Origin: Paucibacter sp. B2R-40
Lineage (GTDB): Bacteria > Pseudomonadota > Gammaproteobacteria > Burkholderiales > Burkholderiaceae_C
Length of the DNA stretch: 64,000 bases
Direction: 5' to 3'
NCBI RefSeq assembly: GCF_025717555.1
Contig: NZ_JAJIRP010000001.1
Coordinates: 839,054-903,053 of the forward strand
Below the pieces are notes generated by a model. It saw only the letters and a program-made list of their open reading frames with translations. It had not been told where the DNA came from and did not search any database. The first letter of the stretch is position 1, and every line of letters begins with the position of its first letter. A program made the position numbers and the translations under genes. This document shows positions 29,201-37,092 of the stretch, in pieces.

Positions 29201-29725
29201 ATGCCCATGCCGGCGCTCGAAGGCCCACTGCTGATTCAGCAGGCGATACAGCTGTCGGTGGCGCCTGTGTTTCTGTTGACGGGCATCGCCAGCCTGCTCG
29301 GCGTGATGGCGACCCGACTGGCCCGCATCATCGACCGGGCACGCGAGGTCGGCAGGGGCAGGGGAGCGTTGGATGCAGAAGCCGTCGCCTTGGCACGTTT
29401 GGAGCTCGCCGGCCTCGAACGCCGGCGCCACTTGGCCAGCTGGGCTATCAACTGCTGCGCCGGCGCCGCGCTGCTGGTCTGCACGGTCATCGTGACCTTG
29501 TTCATCGAGGAGTTCTTGGGCGCCGATCTGAAGTGGCTGGCCGGCGTGCTGTTCATCGCCACCATGATGTCGGTGATTGCCGGCCTGTCCTGCTTCTTGG
29601 CCGAGGTCTATATCGCCACGCACAGCTTGTTCATCGATGCTCAATCCTTCGATGGCCAGGCAGCGCAGCTGAGCATGTTCGGCACGCCACAGTCGAAGCT
29701 TGCGCGTCACGAGAAAATGCCCTGA
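29201..29725 (+). CDS. DUF2721 family inner-membrane protein
   Basis: 174 residues with three membrane segments (about 20-40, 87-108, 115-138). The N-terminus has IQLSVAPVFLLTGIASLLGV followed by TRLARIIDRAR, the characteristic start of DUF2721. Function is unknown. The stop TGA shares its last base with the ATG of the SOUL gene (TGATG at 29723-29727), so the two are coupled. Confidence 0.85.
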   Translation: MPMPALEGPLLIQQAIQLSVAPVFLLTGIASLLGVMATRLARIIDRAREVGRGRGALDAEAVALARLELAGLERRRHLASWAINCCAGAALLVCTVIVTLFIEEFLGADLKWLAGVLFIATMMSVIAGLSCFLAEVYIATHSLFIDAQSFDGQAAQLSMFGTPQSKLARHEKMP

Positions 29726-30387
29726 TGCAGATCCAAGCCCTGCGCAAGCTTCACCGTCCCAGCATGGCCCTCAGTGCGGTGCTGTTCTCAACCCTGATGC
29801 TGAGTACCTTTGCCATGCCCAGTCACGCCACCGAAGAGCCCGAGTACCAGGTCGTTCGCGAACTCGACGGTATCGAGTTGCGCCAGTACGCCGCCTATGC
29901 GGTGGCAGAAGTCATCGTCGCCGGCCCTGCCAGCGAGGCCGGCAACCAGGCCTTCCCGATTCTGGCGGGCTATATCTTTGGCAAGAACAAAGGCGAGCGC
30001 AAGTTCGCCATGACGGCCCCGGTGACGCAGGTTGCCGTGCCGGTGAAGCTGGAGATGAGCGCGCCGGTCACCCAGAGCGCCGCGCCTGGCGGCTTCCTGG
30101 TGCAATTCGTCTTGCCCAATGGCATCACGGCGGCCAGCGCGCCCGAACCACTGGACGCACGCGTGCAGGTTCGCGATTTGCCGCCCAGCCGGTTGGCCGT
30201 GATCCGCTACTCGGGCCTATGGTCAGAGTCGAACTACGCGGAGCATCTGGCGAAGCTGCAGGCAGCCTTGCTTGCCGCCCACTTGAAATGGGAGGGCGAA
30301 GCGGTGTATTCGCGCTACAACGCGCCCTACACGCCCTGGTTCATGCGGCGCAACGAGATCTGGTTGCGGCTGGTCAAGCAATCTTGA
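29725..30387 (+). CDS. SOUL-family haem-binding protein, secreted
   Basis: 220 residues. After a signal peptide (MQIQALRKLHRPSMALSAVL ... SHA) comes the SOUL/HBP fold: YQVVRELDGIELRQYAAYAV at the start, IFGKNKGERKFAMTAPVTQ in the middle and the end YNAPYTPWFMRRNEIWLRL. SOUL proteins bind haem or tetrapyrroles. Start at ATG 29725, overlapping the DUF2721 stop by one base. Confidence 0.92.
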   Translation: MQIQALRKLHRPSMALSAVLFSTLMLSTFAMPSHATEEPEYQVVRELDGIELRQYAAYAVAEVIVAGPASEAGNQAFPILAGYIFGKNKGERKFAMTAPVTQVAVPVKLEMSAPVTQSAAPGGFLVQFVLPNGITAASAPEPLDARVQVRDLPPSRLAVIRYSGLWSESNYAEHLAKLQAALLAAHLKWEGEAVYSRYNAPYTPWFMRRNEIWLRLVKQS

Positions 30388-30580
30388 ATCAGCATCACCG
30401 ATAGACGCGGCATTGGGCCGCTGTGCTTGTGTACGGCAAGTAACAGACTCCAAAGGGCGCGCCGGCGCATATTGACCGATGAACTTGCGCCCGAGATTCA
30501 AAGTCTGCGCTGGTTTTCGACTGCGGCCCGCGCCGCAAAGATGCGGGCCACCCTATTCAATCTAAAAGAGGAGCCAGACC

Positions 30581-30931
30581 ATGACTTACCAAGGTGAACG
30601 TGCTCGTTCGATGGAAAGCGAAAACGGCCGATTTTTCGAAGTCTCAAAGGTGCGCATCGGCCCCGACGGTCACGTCAGTGATGTGCTCTGGGGCGAAGTC
30701 AAGGCCGACGCGGACAAGGCGGTCGGCACGAGCGTGCTGGCAACGGCGCTTGAGGTGGTGGACGCGATCCATGCCGGAGCGCATGTGGCGGCGGTGTTCC
30801 CGTCCAAGGACAGGCGTGCAGAGCGCGCCTTGGTGGTTGTCGAGCATCTGGACGGCAGGCAATGCATCGCCTTTGACGGCCAGCCGTCACCGGGTCGAAA
30901 CCTCAGCGATCTGGACCGCCTGGCTGATTGA
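30581..30931 (+). CDS. Hypothetical protein
   Basis: 116 residues, no signal peptide or membrane segment. GAGGAG 8 bases before ATG 30581 supports the gene. The sequence FFEVSKVRIGPDGHVSDVLWGEV then a helix DKAVGTSVLATALEVVDAIH and strands AHVAAVFP, ALVVVEHLDG suggests a small alpha/beta fold. I do not recognise the family. Confidence 0.7.
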   Translation: MTYQGERARSMESENGRFFEVSKVRIGPDGHVSDVLWGEVKADADKAVGTSVLATALEVVDAIHAGAHVAAVFPSKDRRAERALVVVEHLDGRQCIAFDGQPSPGRNLSDLDRLAD

Positions 30932-31173
30932 TTCATTGATTTTTTGAATTGGCCAGACTCTGGCTCGGTGCTTTCTCTGCGTGCTGCTTGCCGGCGCTAC
31001 GCCAGCTTCTTGCTGTCGTAGCGTTGCTGCGCGCCAAGGCCATGTTTGTCGATGCGGGCCTCGGGCTTGCGTGCGCTATCGAACAGTCAAGCCTGCGGCT
31101 GAGGCCTACAACGAGGGGGTACAGACACCCGCCGCCACTGACTTGGCGGCACCACTTCCAAAGGATCCAAATC

Positions 31174-31863
31174 ATGAAGCACAAGGCTCTTTCAAACCTG
31201 TCGGTCGCCGCCCTTATTCTGTTCGGCGCGCTGTGCAGCGCTGGCCCGGCGGCGGCCCAGATCGCTGGCGGCACCACCACCGTGGAAGCCAGCGTCACCG
31301 AATCCACGTTGCTGGCGATGGGCTGGAGCGTCAAGAAGACGCTGCTGGGCAAGACCATTTACAACGACGCCGGCCAAAAAGTGGGCAAGGTGGAAGACCT
31401 GATCATCTCCCCAGACAAGAACCTGTCCTACGTCATTGTCGGCGCCGGCGGCTTCGTCGGCATCGGCAGGCATGACGTGGCCATTGCGGTCAACCAGATC
31501 CAGGACAAGGGGGGCAAGCTGGTGATGGCAGGGGCGAGCAAGGAGATGATGAAAGCCATGCCCGAGTTCACCTACGCCACCGACACCAGCAAGCGCGATG
31601 CCTTCGTCGCCACGGCGGACGCGGACATCGCCAAGGGCAAAGTTGCGCTGGCCGGTCTGGAGAAGAAGGCCGGTGCTGCCGCTGCCGATGCCAAAGCCAA
31701 AATCGACGCCGACGTCACCACCCTGCGGTCGGACCTGAAATCGGCCGAGACCAAGCTGGCCGAGCTCAAGCAGGCCAGCGCCGCACGCTGGCGCGAGTTT
31801 GAGGGCGACGTCAGCTCGGCCACAGCGCGTCTGCGCAAGTCGGTCGAGAAGGCCGCCGGTTGA
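31174..31863 (+). CDS. PRC-barrel domain protein, secreted
   Basis: 229 residues. A signal peptide (MKHKALSNLSVAALILFGAL ... AAAQ) precedes a PRC-barrel at about residues 55-115 (LLGKTIYNDAGQKVGKVEDL, LSYVIVGAGGFVGIGRHDVA). The last 80 residues are an Ala/Lys/Asp-rich coiled coil. PRC-barrel proteins of this exported type are usually stress- or envelope-associated. The ATG at 31174 has AAAGGA upstream; the 240 bp before it contain no gene. Confidence 0.88.
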   Translation: MKHKALSNLSVAALILFGALCSAGPAAAQIAGGTTTVEASVTESTLLAMGWSVKKTLLGKTIYNDAGQKVGKVEDLIISPDKNLSYVIVGAGGFVGIGRHDVAIAVNQIQDKGGKLVMAGASKEMMKAMPEFTYATDTSKRDAFVATADADIAKGKVALAGLEKKAGAAAADAKAKIDADVTTLRSDLKSAETKLAELKQASAARWREFEGDVSSATARLRKSVEKAAG

Positions 31864-32219
31864 ATCTGGGGTGGGGCCCGGCTACCGCCCAAGCCTGATG
31901 CGCCGCACACACTTATGGGTCAATTGCAGGCGCCGGGTGTTCCGCAGTCGATCCATGGGGCTGTGCATGAAGCAGGCCTATCGGATCGGCAAACATCGTC
32001 ACGGATTGCCCCTTGGCCGCACCACCCAGCATGAGTAAGACCAGCAGTAGGGCACGGCACATCGAATCATTCGACCATAACTGCGCTAGTTCGCGCAAGC
32101 TTCCGGCGCCAAAGTCTGGCATCGAGCAAAGTCAGATATCCGCTCCAGTGAACTTGCAGCCCGCAGCCACAGTCGGGATCGTGCCCGAAGCCGAGTTTCG
32201 CGGGTTGGCCAAATTGCTG

Positions 32220-33338
32220 TCACGGGGGCAATGTGAAGTGGAACTTGGAGCCCTCGCCCAGCACACTGTTCAGGCTAATGCTGCCGTCGTGCGCTTCGAT
32301 GAAGGACCTCACGATGGCCAAGCCCAGGCCAAGGCCAGATCCGGAATCGGCCTCGCCGCCGGATTCACCCTTGTCGAAGACCCTTTCAATCATGTCGGCG
32401 GCAATGCCTTGGCCGTTGTCGCTGACCCAGCATTCAACGATTCCCTGGCCCGCCGCGACCTGCGCGCCGACAATCACTTCGCCACCCGGCGAGAACTGGA
32501 TCGCATTTGCGATCAGATTTTGAAACGCTCTCCTGAGCAATCTGGCGTCTGCAAACACGACCAGATCGACGGGCACCTGATTGACTAGCTTCGTATTTGC
32601 TTGGGCCGCTATCGTCCCAAGATCGTCGAGAAGGGACTCCACCAGCGGCCACAGGTCGAATCGGCGCCGTTCGACCTTGACGCCGACGACCTCGAGCAAA
32701 TTCGTGTTCTCTTCGAGCACTCTGCCAATCAAGTCCTGGAGCTGCTGCACGTTGCGGCGCAACGATTGCAAGATACGCTGGGAATCAGCGCCGAGAACTT
32801 GCCCGGACAGACTCTTCTCGAGCGACCGACCCGTGAGCGAGATCGCAAACAGCGGCGTGCGCAGATCGTGCGCAACGAAGGAGAGGTACTCCTCCCTGCG
32901 CTGCTTCACCTCGAGTGCTTGCTGGGCTGCAAATGTCTGCACGGCTTGGCCGATTGCATGGTCGAAGATGCGATTGATCACATGGAATGGCCGGCCTTGA
33001 AGCGCAACGTCATGCTCGGTCGCCAGGTCGTGGATGCATCCACGCATGATGTTGTACTCTGCCACCACCTCCTCGATATCGAATTCATCCTTCAGCCGCT
33101 GCAGCCCGTGGGCCGCTGGGCTGGCCTCGGCAAGCGCCTCGGGAATCGTCTGTCGGGGATTGGTTTCGAGCGCTGCCGCCAACTCTTTGAGCAGATCCGG
33201 GATGTGGTCGTTGAGTACCGGTGTGGCGAGATGGCTCGCCGAAGGCAGATTCCTGACCTGCGTTCGCCAAGCAAGCAAAAGCACCTCGCCGTTCGCTCTG
33301 ACCAGATTGGCCAGTAGCTGCAAATTACTCACTGTCAT
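32220..33338 (-). CDS. Soluble sensor histidine kinase with N-terminal RsbR-like helical domain
   Basis: 372 residues, no membrane segment. The first 130 residues are helical (WRTQVRNLPSASHLATPVLN ... FDIEEVVAEYNIMRGCI) and resemble the RsbRD N-terminal sensory module. The kinase core has the phospho-His in VAHDLRTPLFAI, the N box NLIANAIQFS, G1 VSDNGQGIAA and G2 GSGLGLGLAIVRSF. No receiver gene is adjacent, so its partner is unknown. ATG 33338 begins the conserved helix; an open frame back to 33458 is weaker. The 356 bp after its stop (31864-32219) hold no supported gene. Confidence 0.88.
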   Translation of the reverse strand: MTVSNLQLLANLVRANGEVLLLAWRTQVRNLPSASHLATPVLNDHIPDLLKELAAALETNPRQTIPEALAEASPAAHGLQRLKDEFDIEEVVAEYNIMRGCIHDLATEHDVALQGRPFHVINRIFDHAIGQAVQTFAAQQALEVKQRREEYLSFVAHDLRTPLFAISLTGRSLEKSLSGQVLGADSQRILQSLRRNVQQLQDLIGRVLEENTNLLEVVGVKVERRRFDLWPLVESLLDDLGTIAAQANTKLVNQVPVDLVVFADARLLRRAFQNLIANAIQFSPGGEVIVGAQVAAGQGIVECWVSDNGQGIAADMIERVFDKGESGGEADSGSGLGLGLAIVRSFIEAHDGSISLNSVLGEGSKFHFTLPP

Positions 33339-33506
33339 TTGATATGTCTCATCGTTTGTGTGCAAAACACGGCTGAGTTTGCAAAAGCGTGCGCCCGCTA
33401 GGCACGGTGACAGCCGCGAGTCGAGCATGGTGCTCTGCGCAGAGCCGGACGGTAGCATGGCCGCCGAGCGCCGATTCGATCACCAGGCAACTCGTGATGA
33501 CACGTC

Positions 33507-33806
33507 ATGAAGAGTCTCCCATCTGCGGGTTTGCTCTTCCCCAGTCGCATGCGTGACCCACCGCATTTTGGGACGCGCCAGTACGCCCGGATCCATGCGG
33601 GCTGGGTGGAGGAGTTTGGCCTTGACCCCGCCTATTGCGGTACGCACTCCATGCGACGCACCAAGGTAACGTTGATCTACAGGCGAACCAAGAACTTGCG
33701 TGCGGTGCAGCTGTTGCTTGGCCACGCCAAGTTGGAGGCGACAGTGCGCCACCTGGGTATCGAGGTAGAAGTTGCTTTGGAAATTGCGGAGCAAACTGAA
33801 GTCTGA
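33507..33806 (+). pseudogene. Tyrosine recombinase C-terminal fragment
   Basis: Only the last 99 residues of a site-specific integrase are present: GLDPAYCGTHSMRRTKVTLI with the His-x-x-Arg box and RAVQLLLGHAKLEATVRHLG with the second conserved His. The N-terminal DNA-binding domain and the first catalytic Arg are missing, and in homologues the position VRyLG is the catalytic Tyr, here His. It is therefore a dead remnant. The following 340 bp (33807-34146) hold no supported gene. Confidence 0.8.
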
Positions 33807-34146
33807 TCGATGTGAATGGCGCTTGGCGTCTGTCCAAGAGAAGGAGTTGTCGGGCGACGGTTCCAGCAATACAACTGGGACCGTCGTCATGCCGAGTCGA
33901 TGCCGAGATCGACCGAGCGGCAACTTTATGGCAAAGGAGTGATCTCACGGTCGACGCCATGTTCTACATGTGCAGGGGCACATACGGCGAGTCGGGTCGG
34001 TGGCCGGAAAGTAAGTTCACCAAAATTCAGTTTTCGGCTGAGCTACAGACGCTCCTTTTCGCCTATCTAGTGCGGCAACATCAACATCAGCTTGTCATGC
34101 GCTCTGCCTACAGTCGCCTGTCCCTACCCATACTAGGAGTTGATCC

Positions 34147-35169
34147 ATGACCGTCTACAAATATCAGGCGCTTGCCCTGGCCCTCGCCGCTTGCTTCGCA
34201 CAACAGGCGGATGCGACCACCCTCAACACATTGAATGGGCAGGCCCCGCTGGTGATCGCCCACCGCGGCGCCAGTGGTTACCTACCCGAGCACACACTGG
34301 CGGGCTACGAGCTGGCGGTCAAATTGGGCGCCGACTACATCGAGCCCGACCTGCAATTGACCAAGGACGGTTTCCTGGTCGCGATGCATGACACCACGCT
34401 GAACCGCACGACCAACGTCGCTGCGGTGCTGGGCAAGCGCAACAACAGCTACAACGTCTCCGGCTACACGCTGGCCGAGATCAAGCAACTGACCGTGCTG
34501 CCCACCGGAACCGGCCAGACCAGCTACCCAGGCTTCACACCCTCGTCACCCAACGCGATGCGCGTGCCGACGTTCGACGAGGTCATCGCGCTAGCTCAGG
34601 CCCAAAGCGCACTGACCGGCCGCACAGTCGGCATCTACCCTGAGGCGAAGATCTCCGACCCGATGATGGAGGACAAGATACTTTCCACGTTGGCGGCGTT
34701 CGGCTACGGAAAGTCCAGCGACAAGGTCTTCATCCAGTCGTTCAGCCTAGACACGCTGAAAAGCATTCGCGACAAGCAGAACCTGCTGGGCATGACGATC
34801 CAAGAAGTGTTCCTGGGCAACTCGGCCGCAGGTTCGTTTGCCGATATTGCCAAGACCGTCAACGGCATCGGCCCGTCGATTTCTGGTGGCGGCGCCAATG
34901 CCGTGACTGCCGCGTACATCCAGGCCGCCCACACGGCCGGCCTGCTGGTCCACGGCTACACCTTCGCCCAACCGGACCCCGCGCTCGCTGCCGTCCAGTT
35001 CGACAAGTACTTTGGCTGGGGCATGGATGGTGTGTTCACCAACTACTCCGACCTGGGCGCGACCGCACGCGACGTTTTGATGGCCGCTGTTCCGGAACCG
35101 AGCAGCTATGCGCTGATGCTGGGTGGGCTGGCGCTGCTGGGCGGCCTGGCTCGCAAGCGTCGAGCTTGA
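34147..35169 (+). CDS. Secreted glycerophosphodiester phosphodiesterase with PEP-CTERM anchor
   Basis: 340 residues. A signal peptide (to about QQADA, residue 22) precedes a GDPD catalytic domain: VIAHRGASGYLPEHTLAGYE with the His/Arg/Glu site, then GADYIEPDLQLTKDG and MHDTTLNRTT with the metal Glu/Asp and second His. It hydrolyses glycerophosphodiesters to glycerol-3-phosphate and an alcohol. The C-terminus VPEPSSYALMLGGLALLGGL then ARKRR is a PEP-CTERM sorting signal processed by an exosortase; no exosortase gene is in the window. It lies alone between two mobile-element remnants. Confidence 0.93.
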   Translation: MTVYKYQALALALAACFAQQADATTLNTLNGQAPLVIAHRGASGYLPEHTLAGYELAVKLGADYIEPDLQLTKDGFLVAMHDTTLNRTTNVAAVLGKRNNSYNVSGYTLAEIKQLTVLPTGTGQTSYPGFTPSSPNAMRVPTFDEVIALAQAQSALTGRTVGIYPEAKISDPMMEDKILSTLAAFGYGKSSDKVFIQSFSLDTLKSIRDKQNLLGMTIQEVFLGNSAAGSFADIAKTVNGIGPSISGGGANAVTAAYIQAAHTAGLLVHGYTFAQPDPALAAVQFDKYFGWGMDGVFTNYSDLGATARDVLMAAVPEPSSYALMLGGLALLGGLARKRRA

Positions 35170-35179
35170 ACCGGGTGCG

Positions 35180-35204
35180 ATGGCGCCGCTCACAGCAGCG
35201 CCAT
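35180..35204 (+). terminator. Possible hairpin after the GDPD gene
   Basis: ATGGCGC at 35180-35186 pairs perfectly with GCGCCAT at 35198-35204 around an 11-base loop, 11 bp after the GDPD stop. There is no strong T run after it, so termination is only likely, not certain. Confidence 0.35.
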
Positions 35205-35359
35205 TCCCCGTTCCGCCTTTGAGAGTGAAGCAAACCGTGGGAGGGCAGTTTAGGCAACAATCGCTTCCCCCCCTCGCTCTTGTTTGCTCAGGCTGCTGCG
35301 CACGGTTTTACGGTCAATTGCCGTTCAGGTCGAAGGACTTCAAGCAAGCCAGTGCTTAG

Positions 35360-35607
35360 CTGAACATCACGCATCGCATCATGCGAGCCTACCGTCCACA
35401 AACGAACGGCAAGGCCGAGCGGCTCATGCAATCGACGCGGCGAGAGTGGGCGTACAGCCAGACCTACCAGCACTCCCGCGACAGAATCAGCGCGCTGGCG
35501 CGATGGATCCATCACTACAACTGGCATCGCATCGCGGCATCGGATGCCTCCCGCCCATATCCCGTCTTACTGAGTCAGGCAACAACGTCTTGACTCTTCA
35601 CAACTAG
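35360..35607 (+). pseudogene. IS481-type transposase C-terminal remnant, frameshifted
   Basis: The frame from about 35363 reads RAYRPQTNGKAERLMQSTRR ... RWIHHYNWHR, the end of an integrase-core transposase of the IS481 type. After YNWHR the homology continues in a different frame as HRGIGCLPPISRLTESGNNV then LTLHN and stop at 35607, so a frameshift or small deletion at about 35530 broke it. The upstream catalytic part is absent and I see no terminal inverted repeats. The next 170 bp before 35778 contain no gene. Confidence 0.8.
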
Positions 35608-35777
35608 GCAGCGGCTCTCGTCCGGCAGCAATATGCACCGCAACACGCAGCCCAGCATCAATGCGAGCCGGGTGGCGCGCTACTGAGTGCCCTTGCGGCA
35701 CTTCCTCAACTCATTGACGGCAAGACGACTGGGTACGCAGTTACCATGCGGGCTGCCAATTCAGTCAAAAGCCGCCC

Positions 35778-37091
35778 ATGAAAACAAGCCCCGCTTTCTG
35801 CCTCGCCTTGTCTGTCTTGCTTGGGGCGTTCGCGCCGGCCGGCTTCGCTCAGAGTCCGGGCTCCATGCTGCGCGTCGGCTGCGAAGGCGCTGATGCCGGG
35901 GCCGAGGTCTCCATCAACGGCAAGTTCAAGGGCGAATGCCCGCTCGATATCCAGGTTGAGGAAGGCAGCCTGCAGTTGCGCCTGGTGAAGGCGGTGGACG
36001 CGACGCACGAACGCATCTTCGAGCAAACCGTGCGCATTGGCGACGGTGTGGTGAAGCGGGTCGACGCGCGCCTGGGGCAGGCGCAGTTGACGCAGGCGGG
36101 CCGAGAGTTGGTAGCACAAGCCCAGGCGGCTGCCAAGCTGCGCGAAGAAGCTCGGCTGCGCGACCTCGCCTTGGCCGCTCAGCAAAAAGCAGCAGCCATC
36201 GCGTTCAGCCTGGCCGAACTGAAGGCACAAGGCTTTGTGCCGGGCGACGGCAAGTCCTTTCGCGACTGCCCGGACTGCCCCGAGATGGTGTGGGTGCCGC
36301 CGGGTCGTCCGCCGCAGCGCCCGGACGACAACAACATCGTCGGTTGGTTGAACCGCGTCCGCATCGACTACCCGTTCGCCGTCGGCAAATTTGAAGTTAC
36401 TTTTGCAGAATGGGATCAATGTGTGGCCGAGGGCGGCTGCAGCAAAGGCCCCACCGGTAAGGGGCCGGCCGAGGGCGTCACCCCTGGCTTCATTGTCGAC
36501 ACCCCATGGGGCCGCGGCCGCCAACCGGTGATCAATGTCAATATGGTCGATGTAAAAGAATATCTGGCCTGGCTTTCCAAGAGGACAGGCCAGACCTACC
36601 GGCTGTTGTCGCTGGCCGAATTCACCTACGCGGCACGCGGCGGGCGAAGTTCCAAACTGCCTTGGGGCGACGAGGTGGGGCGCAACAACGCCAATTGCGC
36701 GAATTGCGGGTCCAGCGCGGACGGTAAGCAAGCCATGGTGGTGGGCAGCTTCAAGGCCAATGACTGGGGCCTGCACGATATGGTCGGCAATGTGGCGGAA
36801 ATGGTCGCCGATTGCGCGGTCGACGCGCGCGCCCTGGGCGATGCGCCGACGGATGGCAGTCCGTTTACTCAAAAATGCCTGACCCCGCCGGCTGAATATC
36901 AAAACATCCTCGGCAACCAGCGCTACACCATGGGCGGCCATTGGTTAGGCGCCATCAACCCCGGGATCAACATCGACCCCTCTTGGGATCGCGCAGCCAG
37001 TTTCTTGATCGGCCTGCGCGTCGCCCGCCCTCTGACGCCGCGCGCAAGTGATGCCAGCGCCGCCAGCAACGCCAGCCCTGCGGCGAACTGA
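35778..37091 (+). CDS. Secreted PEGA-like / SUMF1 (formylglycine-generating-like) domain protein
   Basis: 437 residues. A signal peptide (MKTSPAFCLALSVLLGAFAP ... FAQ) is followed by a PEGA-like segment (about 30-110; GAEVSINGKFKGECPLDIQV), a helical linker, and a SUMF1/FGE-sulfatase-type fold (about 165-420). The SUMF1 part has MVWVPPG, FAVGKFEVTFAEWDQCV, PVINVNMVDVKEYLAWLSKR, YRLLSLAEFTYAARGG and LHDMVGNVAEMVADC. It lacks an obvious paired active-site Cys context and is probably a ligand-binding or structural member. The next gene starts 1 base after its stop. Confidence 0.85.
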   Translation: MKTSPAFCLALSVLLGAFAPAGFAQSPGSMLRVGCEGADAGAEVSINGKFKGECPLDIQVEEGSLQLRLVKAVDATHERIFEQTVRIGDGVVKRVDARLGQAQLTQAGRELVAQAQAAAKLREEARLRDLALAAQQKAAAIAFSLAELKAQGFVPGDGKSFRDCPDCPEMVWVPPGRPPQRPDDNNIVGWLNRVRIDYPFAVGKFEVTFAEWDQCVAEGGCSKGPTGKGPAEGVTPGFIVDTPWGRGRQPVINVNMVDVKEYLAWLSKRTGQTYRLLSLAEFTYAARGGRSSKLPWGDEVGRNNANCANCGSSADGKQAMVVGSFKANDWGLHDMVGNVAEMVADCAVDARALGDAPTDGSPFTQKCLTPPAEYQNILGNQRYTMGGHWLGAINPGINIDPSWDRAASFLIGLRVARPLTPRASDASAASNASPAAN

Positions 37092-37092
37092 T

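Noticed and set aside
31913..32062. 49-residue minus-strand frame with a hydrophobic start
   Set aside because: No ribosome site and no recognisable family; the signal-like segment alone is not enough.
33812..34150. 112-residue plus-strand frame before the GDPD gene
   Set aside because: No ribosome site, irregular composition, and it overlaps the GDPD start.
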